A stretch of 64,000 bases of DNA from Haloglomus halophilum (GTDB lineage: Archaea > Halobacteriota > Halobacteria > Halobacteriales > Haloarculaceae): assembly GCF_024298885.1 (NCBI RefSeq), contig NZ_CP101166.1, positions 868,001 to 932,000 of the forward strand, written 5' to 3'. The position numbers and the translations under genes were made by a program. Every line of letters begins with the position of its first letter. The first letter of the stretch is position 1. Shown in pieces: positions 26,070 to 34,189 of this stretch. Under the pieces are notes generated by a model. The model had not been told where the DNA came from, did not search any database, and saw only the letters and a program-made list of their open reading frames with translations.

Positions 26070-26540
26070 TCAGGCATCCCCGGTGGATGTCCCGGATGCG
26101 CGCCGGACCCGGCCGAGGAGGTAGCCGAGCAGGACAACTACCAGACCGACGCCGAGAGTGAGATGGCCCGGATAGCCGAAACTCGTCATCATGGGTTGCA
26201 GGTCTCCAGCACCAGGTCTCGCGGGCGCGGGGCCACCGTAGACGGTGACGAACGGGGTGCCGAACAGCGCGTAGTACGTCTCCAGGCTCACGAAGCCGAG
26301 GAAGGGTGCCAGTCCGAGGAGTGTCGCCCGGAGTGGGCTACGAGACCGGTAGCCGAAGGACGCTGCGATGCCAGCGCCGATGATGGGGACGATCGCGATA
26401 CTCAGGTACAGGGTGGAGACAGCCCAGAGCCGATGAACGGCGAGCCCTGTCAAGAACAGGAGCGAGGCGGCGACGGCGAGTTGCGTTCCAGACAACTCGC
26501 TCCGGCCAGAGAGCAGTCGCCTCGTCCTCGCCACGTCCAT
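26070..26540 (-). CDS. Membrane protein, function unknown
   Basis: A 156-residue protein with about four hydrophobic helices (residues 20-37, 42-64, 70-92 and 125-143). It contains GYRSRSPLRATLLGLAPF and a Gly/Pro-rich loop before the last helix. No family is recognised. It is convergent with lyeJ, stopping 9 bp from it, in the place where cruF stands in other haloarchaea, but the sequence does not resemble CruF, which is about twice as long. Confidence 0.55.
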   Translation of the reverse strand: MDVARTRRLLSGRSELSGTQLAVAASLLFLTGLAVHRLWAVSTLYLSIAIVPIIGAGIAASFGYRSRSPLRATLLGLAPFLGFVSLETYYALFGTPFVTVYGGPAPARPGAGDLQPMMTSFGYPGHLTLGVGLVVVLLGYLLGRVRRASGTSTGDA

Positions 26541-26641
26541 GCGAGCGCCCAGCGGGCCGCTGCGGATAAGCTTTGTTCGGGGGGAGACGCGATTCGTCGT
26601 TGCAGGGAAGCTGAGTCTCCCGTCGGTTCCGACAACAGGAA

Positions 26642-26902
26642 GCGCGCGAGCGCCACACGGCGGAGGCCGCGAGCGCTAGCGAGCGTGCCGGAGCCACCAC
26701 GGCGCTCGCGCGGGGAGGTGTGGGGGCACCAGCACTCCGCTGGAACCACCACGAGCGTCGCTCGATCCGAAACCAACCCCCTGGCGGACTCGAAGGGCGA
26801 GCGCTCTCGGGGAAGACGGCCGACGCAAGCACCGCAGGCGCCTCCGGCGCCCGAGGAGCGCAGCGAGGCCCTCGACCCGAGAGCGCGAGGGCTTCGTAGT
26901 TG
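26642..26902 (+). repeat. Composite hairpin element E1 (GACGCAAGCACCGCA core)
   Basis: The left part holds a perfect 11-bp inverted repeat (26644-26654 with 26701-26711) and a segment similar to 34985-35085. The right part is a long hairpin: arm CGAAGGGCGAGCGCTCTCGGG (26791-26812) pairs over its inner 11 bp and outer 5 bp with 26876-26896. The loop carries GACGCAAGCACCGCA (26822-26836) and a small perfect hairpin, GGCGCC-TCC-GGCGCC (26837-26851). No protein-like reading frame spans it. Related hairpins occur near 39.6, 40.0 and 47.3 kb. Confidence 0.8.
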
Positions 26903-27033
26903 TTGTCGCTGAAATTGTTGGCAGAGAACACAAAGACTTCGCATGTCCCGAATTAGCGATATATTGGAGATTTTAGAGTAAAATATTCGGCCCAATCGTT
27001 GAATGTCGCTAATTAGCACTTTAATTCCAGTCT
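26903..27033. other. AT-rich tract downstream of rfcL with inverted repeats
   Basis: This 131-bp stretch is strikingly AT-rich for the window. AATTAGCGA (26951-26959) and TCGCTAATT (27006-27014) form a perfect 9-bp inverted repeat 46 bp apart, and GCTAATTAGC (27008-27017) is itself a palindrome. No open reading frame is convincing. It lies directly 3' of rfcL, so transcription termination or a DNA-binding role is possible. Confidence 0.5.
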
Positions 27034-28503
27034 CTACATGAAATCGCCTAGCCCGGACTGCTGGTCGTCGTCCTCGGCGGCCTCCGCGTCGGCCTCGCGG
27101 CCCTCCTCCTCCCCGTCGCCCGAGCCATCGTCACCGCCACCGAGCGTCGCCTGCGCGACTTCCTCGTCTTCGCCGTCGGCATCGTCACCCTCCTCCCCGT
27201 CCATCTCCGACTCCGCCACGCCACCCGCAAAGGCCCCGCCCGAATGCTCCACGGCCTCCTGCTCGCGCAGTTCCTCGGCGTCGGCGACGATGTCCTGCAC
27301 CTTGTTCGTCGACTCGCCGCTGCCCGTGATGAAGGAGACGTGTTCGGCGTCGAGTTCGTAGCGCGCGGCCATCAACACCGTCAATTCGCGATTCTTGCAG
27401 TGGTGGGTCATCACCGCGAGGAACGGCATGATCTCACGCCGAGCGGTCGCCGTCGACACCCCGGCGGACTCGGCGATGCGCTCGGCGATGTAGTCCCGCG
27501 TCGAGTCCCGGTACGACCGGTAGGGCGCGCCGCCGTAGCGCGTCCAGCCGCCGCGGTCGCGGGTCCGGGCGGCCGCGACACCCGCCGCGATGTTGTCGGT
27601 CGCGTAGCGCCAGTACGTGTAGTTCTGCGTCGCACGCACGCGTCCGAGCCAGCGGTCCGCCTTCGCGAGGTAGCCGTACGCGTCGGCCACCTCGTCGCCC
27701 TCGTACACCGTCGGGACCTTGTCCTCGACCCACTGGAGCAGGTCGTCCGGCGTCTCGTCCGTGTCGTAGGCCGTCTGCAGCGCCTCTTCGGGCGACTGCT
27801 CCTTGAGGACGGCGTCCAGCAGCGAGAAGATGTCCTGCGTGCGGTCGCGGTCGCCCGTCGACACGTCGTCGACGGTGATGCGGTCCCGGCCCTCGGCGGC
27901 GGCCTGGAGGTCCTTGATGGCGCCGCGCAGGTCGCCGTCGTTGGTGCTCGCGATGCGGTCCAGCGCGGCGTCCTCGTACTGGATGTCCTCCTTCCGGCAG
28001 ATGTCGCGCAGCACCGGCAGGATGGAGCGTTTGCCCACGTCCCTGAACTCGATGTCCTTGCAGGCGTTCCGGAGGCCACGCGACATCTCGTAGAAGTCGT
28101 TGGCGATGAGGACGACCGGCTGGTTGGCCTCCTTCACGAGGTCGGTCATCGCGCCGGCGCCGCCGCGGTCCTTGTGCTGGTGGAGGTTGTCCGCCTCGTC
28201 GAGGATGACGAGCTGGCGCCCCGTCGAGGTGAGCGACTGGTTCATCGCGGCGCCCCCGGCCACCTTCTTGATCTTGTCGGCGGTCCGCGAGTCGCTGGCG
28301 TTGAGCTCCATCACCGACCAGCCCATGTCGTTCGCGAGCGCGTGCGCGGCGCTGGTCTTGCCGATCCCCGGCGCGCCGTAGATGATGACCGCCTCGCCGT
28401 GGTCGTCCCACGACCGGGCCCACTCGTGGAGCTTGTCCCGGGCCTTGTCGTTGCCCCGGACCTCCGACAGCGTCGTGGGCCGGTACTTCTCCGTCCAATC
28501 CAT
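27034..28503 (-). CDS. rfcL: Replication factor C large subunit
   Basis: A 489-residue AAA+ clamp-loader large subunit, which with RfcS loads PCNA at primer ends. It has MDWTEKYRPTTLSEVRGN at the N-terminus, Walker A GAPGIGKT (43-50), Walker B ILDEAD (100-105), and the SNDGDLRGAI-type sensor region near 190. The tail (about 405-489) is a long acidic, low-complexity stretch ending QSGLGDFM, which fits a PCNA-interacting QxxLxxF peptide. The length is normal for haloarchaeal RfcL. It appears monocistronic, with repeats and an AT-rich tract downstream. Confidence 0.95.
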   Translation of the reverse strand: MDWTEKYRPTTLSEVRGNDKARDKLHEWARSWDDHGEAVIIYGAPGIGKTSAAHALANDMGWSVMELNASDSRTADKIKKVAGGAAMNQSLTSTGRQLVILDEADNLHQHKDRGGAGAMTDLVKEANQPVVLIANDFYEMSRGLRNACKDIEFRDVGKRSILPVLRDICRKEDIQYEDAALDRIASTNDGDLRGAIKDLQAAAEGRDRITVDDVSTGDRDRTQDIFSLLDAVLKEQSPEEALQTAYDTDETPDDLLQWVEDKVPTVYEGDEVADAYGYLAKADRWLGRVRATQNYTYWRYATDNIAAGVAAARTRDRGGWTRYGGAPYRSYRDSTRDYIAERIAESAGVSTATARREIMPFLAVMTHHCKNRELTVLMAARYELDAEHVSFITGSGESTNKVQDIVADAEELREQEAVEHSGGAFAGGVAESEMDGEEGDDADGEDEEVAQATLGGGDDGSGDGEEEGREADAEAAEDDDQQSGLGDFM

Positions 28504-28782
28504 TTAGCGGAGGCAGGTGGGGGGCGGGGTTAGTGGTTGCGGAGGGACGGTCCGACGAACCGAATGACCGGCGCACGAGGGACTCCCGCCCCCGCGGCAT
28601 AAGATACCACGACACTTGCGTCCACTTCAGCGAACTATTGCGCCAACCTCCGGCACCAACTAACCCAATCAATTGACGAGCGTCGAGTGATTTCGACACT
28701 ACTAGAGCAATACCCAACTGAACGGTTCTCACGGAGGGAGCGAATGAAAGGTACTATGGTCGCGTTATATGTATACGAACGT
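28504..28782. other. Intergenic promoter region between rfcL and the ABC operon
   Basis: This 279-bp divergent spacer holds both promoters. It contains an AT-rich block (28690-28780) with TTATATGTAT at 28765-28774 and a GGAGGG Shine-Dalgarno-like sequence at 28733-28738, 6 nt before an in-frame ATG at 28744. No further gene is visible. Confidence 0.5.
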
Positions 28783-29646
28783 ATGCCAACTGACCGCGGA
28801 ACCGACCGTCGTTCGTACCTCAAAGCCCTCGCTGCCGGGAGCGTCGTCACGCTCGCTGGGTGTACCAACACCGGCGATGGCGGCGGGGACGGCGGCGACG
28901 GCGGTGATGGTGGGGACGGTGGGGACGGTGGGGACGACAGCACGCCGACGGACGAGCCGGCACCGCAGATCGTCGCCGGCACCGCGCCCGGCTTCCCGCC
29001 GTTCGAGATCAAGCAGGACGGCGAGCTGACCGGCTTCGACGTGGAGCTGTTCGAGGCCATCGTCGAGGAGAGCGAGTACGAGTTCGGCGGCTGGAAGGAG
29101 TTCGAGTTCGACGCGCTCATCCCGTCGCTCCGGGACGACAAGATCGACGCCATCGCCGCGGCGATGACCATCACGGACAAGCGCGACAACGCCATCGACT
29201 TCTCGGACCCGTACTACAGCGCCGACCAGTCCGTCATCGTGCGCGAGGGCGGCGATTTCAGCCCGTCCTCGCTGGACGACCTCTCGGGCCACCCCATCGG
29301 CGCCCAGAAGGGGACCACCGGCGAGAGCGTCATCCAGGAGCAGCTCATCCAGGAGAACAAGCTGGAGGAGTCCAACTACAACGCCTACGACAACTACACG
29401 CTCGCGGTGCAGGACCTCGAGAACGGCAACATCGACGCCATCGTGCTGGACCAGCCGGTCGGCGCGACGTTCGCCGACCAGCGGGCCGTCGTCGTCTCGT
29501 TCGTCTACGAGACGGGCGAGCGCTACGGCTTCGGCGTCCGCGAGGGCGACAGCGACCGCCAGCAGGCCATCAACCAGGGACTCCAGGCCGTCCGCGACAA
29601 CGGCACCTACGAGGAGCTCCGCAACGAGTGGTTCGGCTCGAACTGA
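28783..29646 (+). CDS. ABC transporter substrate-binding lipoprotein (amino-acid type)
   Basis: A 287-residue family 3 solute-binding protein. It has a Tat lipoprotein signal: DRRSYLKALAAGSVVTLAGC, with twin arginines and lipobox, then a Gly/Asp-rich linker. The mature domain contains GFPPFEIKQDGELTGFDVEL and IAAAMTITDKRDNAIDFSDPYY, the hallmarks of polar amino-acid binders. It delivers substrate to the permeases encoded by the next genes. An upstream ATG at 28744 with a good Shine-Dalgarno sequence is a serious alternative start and would give a longer n-region. Confidence 0.9.
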   Translation: MPTDRGTDRRSYLKALAAGSVVTLAGCTNTGDGGGDGGDGGDGGDGGDGGDDSTPTDEPAPQIVAGTAPGFPPFEIKQDGELTGFDVELFEAIVEESEYEFGGWKEFEFDALIPSLRDDKIDAIAAAMTITDKRDNAIDFSDPYYSADQSVIVREGGDFSPSSLDDLSGHPIGAQKGTTGESVIQEQLIQENKLEESNYNAYDNYTLAVQDLENGNIDAIVLDQPVGATFADQRAVVVSFVYETGERYGFGVREGDSDRQQAINQGLQAVRDNGTYEELRNEWFGSN

Positions 29647-29650
29647 ACCG

Positions 29651-30394
29651 ATGAGCCCCGCGCTCGCGCCGGACGTGGTGCTCGCGGCGGCCGCCGGCAA
29701 TGTCGACCCCGGGGTGGTGCTCCAGGCCGGTGACTGGGAGTTCGTCTACCGGAACCGCCGGTTCCTGCTGTACGGCGCCGGCGTCACCGTCCTGCTGACA
29801 CTGACGAGCGTCGTCCTCGGCCTGCTGGCGGGGCTCCCCGCCGGCATCGTCGAGGTGTACGGCTCCGGCCCCGTCGCGGCAGCGGTGAACCGCGCGGGCG
29901 TCCTGCTCCGGGGGACACCCCTCCTGGTCATCCTGGCGTTCACGTTCTTCGTCAACCCCATCAACGTCGGCGCGTTCGAGGCCGCGACGCTCGGACTGGG
30001 GCTCCGGAGCGCGGCCTACCAGTCACAGATCTTCCGTGGCGCCATCCAGAGCGTCGGCGAGGGACAGATGGAGGCCGCCCGCTCGGTCGGGATGAGCCAG
30101 TTCGAGGCCATCCGGCACGTCGTCGTGCCGCAGGCGCTCCGGCGCTCGATTCCGGGGTTCCAGAACGAGTTCACCATCGTCCTGAAGGACACCAGCGTCG
30201 CCTTCTTCATCGGCCTCGCGGAGCTGCTGACCCGGGGGTTCAACCTGTTCACCCAGCCCGGCCAGTCCACCTCCGTGCTGGAGGTCATCCTCGCGGTCTC
30301 GGCGGTCTACTTCGTCCTGACCGTCCTCACCAACCAGGGGCTGGAACTGCTGGGGCGGCGCTTCGCCATCCCCGGCACGGGGGGTGAACGATGA
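29651..30394 (+). CDS. Amino-acid-type ABC transporter permease 1
   Basis: A 247-residue inner permease of the HisM/GlnP class with about five helices. The EAA-type cytoplasmic loop, GQMEAARSVGMSQFEAIRHV followed by VVPQALRRSIPG (about 137-168), couples to the ATPase. It follows the binding-protein gene by 4 bp, and its stop overlaps the ATPase start (ATGA), so the operon is tightly coupled. Substrate is inferred to be an amino acid from the family of the binding protein. Confidence 0.88.
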   Translation: MSPALAPDVVLAAAAGNVDPGVVLQAGDWEFVYRNRRFLLYGAGVTVLLTLTSVVLGLLAGLPAGIVEVYGSGPVAAAVNRAGVLLRGTPLLVILAFTFFVNPINVGAFEAATLGLGLRSAAYQSQIFRGAIQSVGEGQMEAARSVGMSQFEAIRHVVVPQALRRSIPGFQNEFTIVLKDTSVAFFIGLAELLTRGFNLFTQPGQSTSVLEVILAVSAVYFVLTVLTNQGLELLGRRFAIPGTGGER

Positions 30395-31155
30395 GCGACG
30401 CGAACGCGCTCCTCGAGTTCGAGGACGTCCACCAGTCCTACGGCGAGGAGAAGGTGCTCCGCGGCATCGACTTCGAGATGGAGCGTGGCGACGTGGAGGT
30501 CGTCATCGGGCCCTCCGGCTCGGGGAAGTCGACGATGCTGCGCTGCGTGAACCGTCTCACCGAGATCGACTCGGGCACCATCTACCTCGATGGCGACCCC
30601 GTCACGACCCCCGAGACCGACGTGAACGCGCTCCGGCGGCGGGTCGGGATGGTGTTCCAGGACTTCAACCTGTTCGCCCACCGGACCGCGCTCGGCAACG
30701 TCACCCTCGGGCTCCGGGAGGTGCTGGGCCACTCGAAGGAGGAGGCCCGTGCCGAGGCGATGTCGCAACTGGAACGCGTCGGCCTCGCGAACCAGGCCGA
30801 CTCCTACCCGGCCGAGCTCTCGGGCGGGCAGAAACAGCGCGTCGGCATCGCCCGTGCGCTGGCGATGGACCCCGAGCTGATGCTGTTCGACGAGCCCACG
30901 AGCGCACTCGACCCCGAACTCATCGGCGAGGTGCTGCGCGTGATGCGCGACCTCGCCGACGACGGGATGACGATGCTGTGTGTCACCCACGAGATGGGGT
31001 TCGCACAGGAGGCGGCCTCGACCATCTCCTTCCTCGACGAGGGGAGCGTCGTCGAGCGTGGGCCGCCCGAGCAGCTGTTCGAGGCGCCCGAACACGAGCG
31101 GACGGGTGAGTTCCTCGAGCGACTGACCAGCCTCCACGGAGGCCAGCACGGATGA
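30391..31155 (+). CDS. Amino-acid-type ABC transporter ATP-binding protein
   Basis: A 254-residue ATPase of the GlnQ/HisP class. Walker A GPSGSGKST is at 40-48, the Q-loop FQDFNLFAH near 89-97, the signature LSGGQKQRVGIARAL at 143-157 and Walker B LMLFDEPTSALD at 163-174. It powers import by the two permeases around it. Start and stop both overlap neighbours by 4 bp (ATGA), so the subunits are translationally coupled. Confidence 0.94.
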   Translation: MSDANALLEFEDVHQSYGEEKVLRGIDFEMERGDVEVVIGPSGSGKSTMLRCVNRLTEIDSGTIYLDGDPVTTPETDVNALRRRVGMVFQDFNLFAHRTALGNVTLGLREVLGHSKEEARAEAMSQLERVGLANQADSYPAELSGGQKQRVGIARALAMDPELMLFDEPTSALDPELIGEVLRVMRDLADDGMTMLCVTHEMGFAQEAASTISFLDEGSVVERGPPEQLFEAPEHERTGEFLERLTSLHGGQHG

Positions 31156-32144
31156 GCGCCGAGACCGCCGACGAGCCGGGGGGTTCCGCGACCACTCGCG
31201 GCACCGTCGGCGTCGAACTCGGCCGGCGGCCGCTGTTCTACGCGGTGCTGGGTCCGTTCTGGGCGTGGCTCGTCGTCCGGTGGGTGTACGACTGGGTGGT
31301 CGTCCCGGGGACGAACGTGACCTCTCGGGAGACGTTCTTCCCGACGCAGCCGTTCGTGTCGGCGGGCGAGGTGCTCCGGGAGACGGCCGCGCCGGCCCCC
31401 CTCGCGGGCCTGCTCGACTGGTTCGCCGGCGGACTGGACTTCATCGCCTTCGGTATCGAGGCGCTCCCGCAGCTGGCGGCGGGCGCCTGGGTCACCATCG
31501 TCCTCACCGTCGTCTCCATCCTGGCGGGGCTGGTGCTGGCGGTGCCGCTGAGCGTCGCCCGGGTCTACGGCAACCGGGTGACCCGGTACCCCGCGCTCGC
31601 AGCGACGGAACTCATCCGCGGGACGCCGCTGCTCGCGCAGCTGTTCGTCCTCTACTTCGGGCTGGGACTCACCCAGTACGTCCGCGTGATTCCCGGCGTC
31701 GGCGTGGGCGTCCTCCCCGACACGGCGGTGATGGTGGCGCTCATCGGCTTCACCATCAACTCGGCGGCCTACCAGTCCGAGTACATCCGGTCGGCGCTGC
31801 TCTCGGTCGACTCGGGCCAGCTGACGGCCGGGCGCGCCATCGGCCTCTCGAAGGTCGAGGCCATCCGCCACGTCGTCCTGCCCCAGGGGCTTCGATTCGC
31901 CATCCCTGGCTGGTCGAACGAACTGGTCTACCTCATCAAGTACTCCTCGCTGGCCTCGTTCATCACGGTCCGGGAGCTGTTCTTCCGGGCCGAAGCCATC
32001 GGCAACGACACCTACCTGTACGTCCAGATCTACACCGTCGCCGCGCTGTTCTACATCGCGCTGGTCGTCTCGGCGTCGGCGTTCATGAGCTACGTCGAGG
32101 ACCGCGTCGCCATCCCCGGACTGGGTACCAAGGGCCGCCGGTAG
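31152..32144 (+). CDS. Amino-acid-type ABC transporter permease 2
   Basis: A 330-residue permease, longer than permease 1. An N-terminal hydrophobic segment and an extended outer loop (about 45-85) precede the five-helix core. The EAA loop reads GQLTAGRAIGLSKVEAIRHV followed by VLPQGLRFAIPGW (about 218-250). With permease 1 it probably forms the heterodimeric channel. It is the last gene of the four-gene importer, overlapping the ATPase by 4 bp. Confidence 0.87.
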   Translation: MSAETADEPGGSATTRGTVGVELGRRPLFYAVLGPFWAWLVVRWVYDWVVVPGTNVTSRETFFPTQPFVSAGEVLRETAAPAPLAGLLDWFAGGLDFIAFGIEALPQLAAGAWVTIVLTVVSILAGLVLAVPLSVARVYGNRVTRYPALAATELIRGTPLLAQLFVLYFGLGLTQYVRVIPGVGVGVLPDTAVMVALIGFTINSAAYQSEYIRSALLSVDSGQLTAGRAIGLSKVEAIRHVVLPQGLRFAIPGWSNELVYLIKYSSLASFITVRELFFRAEAIGNDTYLYVQIYTVAALFYIALVVSASAFMSYVEDRVAIPGLGTKGRR

Positions 32145-32201
32145 GTCGCGGCCACCACACCCGCCGAAACCGCTTTGCCCACCGCGGCCCGCCCTCCGGG
32201 C

Positions 32202-33017
32202 GTGCCATCGACGGTCGTCCACGTCGCCTTCGGACTCCTCGTCGCGGCAGCCGTGCTCGGGCCCTACTTCGACCGCCGGGCCCTGCTCGCGGTCGCCGCC
32301 GCCGTCGTCTTCGTCGACCTGGACACCGTCACGAGTCTCGTCCTCGAATCGACCCACCGCGCACTCTTCCACACGGTCCTCCTCCCGCTGTTCGCCGCGA
32401 CCTACCTGTACGCGGAGACGCGCCTGGGCGAGCGCTCGCTGGTCCGCGAGCGGTACGGGGACCGTGGGGTCCGGGTGGCGTGGGCGGCCATCGCCGCCGT
32501 CGTCGTCTCGGGCATCGGCCTCGACCTCACCAACCCCGCCGGGGTGAACATCCTCTACCCGCTCCACGACCAGTTCTACGCGTTCGACGGCGCCGCCAAC
32601 TACTCCACCCGGGCCGGCTTCCAGCAGTCGTTCGTCGAGGTCGGGACCGCGACACCGGAGCCGAGCGGCGGTGGCGGCGGCGGCGGTGCTCGCGTCGACG
32701 TGGGCGGGCAGGGGTCGACCCGCGACTACCACGTCGGGAGCGGCATCGACCCCGACAAGGGCCGCGAGCCGAAGGACGTCCGTCGGGTCTTCCCGGTCGT
32801 CTTCCGGGGCTGGCAGCTCCTGCTCGTCGTCGCGAGCGTCGTCGGCCTGACAATCCGCGCCCGGCTCTCGCCCGAGGTGGCGATGGCCGAGACGACGCCC
32901 GTCCCCGCCGAGACGGACGGCGACGCCGAGCCCGCGGTCCGCCGGGTCGACGACGCGAGCGACGACACGGACCCGGATTCCACCGATTCGCCCGGCGACG
33001 AGGGGGATGTAGCGTGA
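32202..33017 (+). CDS. Membrane-bound metal-dependent hydrolase-like protein
   Basis: A 271-residue membrane protein beginning VPSTVVHVAFGLLVAAAVLG (GTG start). VDLDTV near 45, ESTHRALFHTVLLPL and LYPLHDQFYAFDG fit the YdjM-type membrane metal-dependent hydrolase-like family: conserved Asp and His residues lie at helix ends. The enzyme's reaction is unknown. A Gly-rich extracellular stretch and an acidic tail follow. A paralogue in opposite orientation lies at 34190-34933. The GTG is favoured because the paralogue begins MPPTVVH and a CTTTG element lies 27 nt upstream. The GNAT gene overlaps its stop by 4 bp. Confidence 0.72.
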   Translation: MPSTVVHVAFGLLVAAAVLGPYFDRRALLAVAAAVVFVDLDTVTSLVLESTHRALFHTVLLPLFAATYLYAETRLGERSLVRERYGDRGVRVAWAAIAAVVVSGIGLDLTNPAGVNILYPLHDQFYAFDGAANYSTRAGFQQSFVEVGTATPEPSGGGGGGGARVDVGGQGSTRDYHVGSGIDPDKGREPKDVRRVFPVVFRGWQLLLVVASVVGLTIRARLSPEVAMAETTPVPAETDGDAEPAVRRVDDASDDTDPDSTDSPGDEGDVA

Positions 33018-33544
33018 CCAGTCCCACCGCGGACCCGAACCCGACGGTCCGACCGTACCACCCGGACCGCGATACCGAGGCGCTGTGGGCCGGCAAGCGC
33101 GTGTTCGAACTGGGGCTCGGCGAGGCCGGCGACACGGAGAAGGAGGCCGCGTACGCCGAGAAACTGACCGAGGGATACAGGGAACGGTGGCTCGCCTGGG
33201 TCCGGCGCTGTGCGACTGACGACCCGGGTTGTGTGCTGGTCGCGGTCCCGGAGCGCGAGGTCGCAGACGGGCCGCCGCTCGCGGGCTACGCGTTCCTGCT
33301 CCCCGAACGGCTCGCGTTCGTCTGGGACGCCGCCGTCCTGAACGAGCTGTGGGTCGCCCCGCGCAACCGGGGAACGGGGCTCGCGGACGAGCTGTTCGAG
33401 GGGGTGCTGTCGCACGCCCGCGAGCAGACCCTGCCGCTGGACCGGCTCCTGCTGGATGTCGACACGGAAAACGAGCGGGCCCGCGCCTTCTACGAGCGCC
33501 ACGGCTTCACCGGATGGGGCGAACTCGTGGCGCGTGACCTCTGA
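33014..33544 (+). CDS. GNAT family N-acetyltransferase
   Basis: A 176-residue GNAT enzyme (GTG start, overlapping the previous stop as GTGA). The acetyl-CoA site is LNELWVAPRNRGTGLADELF (about 109-128), and the C-terminal DTENERARAFYERHGF (about 149-164) is the typical final strand-helix. It transfers an acetyl group from acetyl-CoA to an amine; the acceptor is unknown. The tight coupling to the membrane hydrolase-like gene suggests shared expression and not necessarily shared pathway. Confidence 0.85.
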   Translation: MTSPTADPNPTVRPYHPDRDTEALWAGKRVFELGLGEAGDTEKEAAYAEKLTEGYRERWLAWVRRCATDDPGCVLVAVPEREVADGPPLAGYAFLLPERLAFVWDAAVLNELWVAPRNRGTGLADELFEGVLSHAREQTLPLDRLLLDVDTENERARAFYERHGFTGWGELVARDL

Positions 33545-33581
33545 GCCGGGCGGGAGCGAGCGCACGCGTGGCCGTCGGCCG

Positions 33582-34115
33582 TCAGTCGGTGACCGTCGCG
33601 ATGAGGCCACCGACGGTGCCGAACACGAGGGGGTAGACCAGCCCCGCGAGGAGGATGCCCGTCGCGAACACCGGCCCGGTTCCCTGTGCCGGGAACAGGA
33701 ACAGTCCGACGAGGACGAGCGCGAGGTAGCCGAGCACGACGCCAGCGGCGCCCGTCAGCGCCTCGACCGGTTCGTCGATATCGCCGTACTGTCCAACGGC
33801 GAGGCCAGCCGCGATGAGGACCAGCGGCGGGATGGCGTAGAGGAGGGTGGTGAACCCGTCGTCGCCGCCGATGAAGCTCCCGGTGCCGCTCCCGAAGAAG
33901 CCCAGGTCGATCATCGTCTCGACGAAGTGGGCGTTGAAGAACACCCAGCCGACGGCCTTCCACGTCGGGATGTCGGTCGCCTGACGGAGGATGTTGTCGC
34001 GGATGCTGCCGGAGGTGATGATGAAGACGAGGGCGTAGCCGACCAGTTCCGCGGCGGCACCGGCGGCGGCGCCGACCGCAAGCGGGATCTCCCTGTTGCC
34101 GACTGAGACTGACAT
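33582..34115 (-). CDS. Membrane protein, function unknown
   Basis: A 177-residue protein with about five hydrophobic helices (residues 12-33, 42-60 weakly amphipathic, 80-100, 118-140 and 146-172). It starts MSVSVGNREIPLAVGAAAG. I do not recognise an enzymatic motif. It lies between the paired hydrolase-like genes, on the strand of the second copy, 74 bp from its stop, so the two might share a transcript. Confidence 0.55.
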   Translation of the reverse strand: MSVSVGNREIPLAVGAAAGAAAELVGYALVFIITSGSIRDNILRQATDIPTWKAVGWVFFNAHFVETMIDLGFFGSGTGSFIGGDDGFTTLLYAIPPLVLIAAGLAVGQYGDIDEPVEALTGAAGVVLGYLALVLVGLFLFPAQGTGPVFATGILLAGLVYPLVFGTVGGLIATVTD

Positions 34116-34189
34116 TCCGTTCGGCCGAACACGGGGCCGCCGAAAGTAGTTTCCGGCCGGGGGGTCCCGGGAACCAGCCACACGCGACC

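Noticed and set aside
26541-27033. Possible RNase P or 7S RNA in the large gap
   Set aside because: The expected conserved motifs and long-range pairing were not seen; the gap is explained by element E1 and an AT-rich tract.
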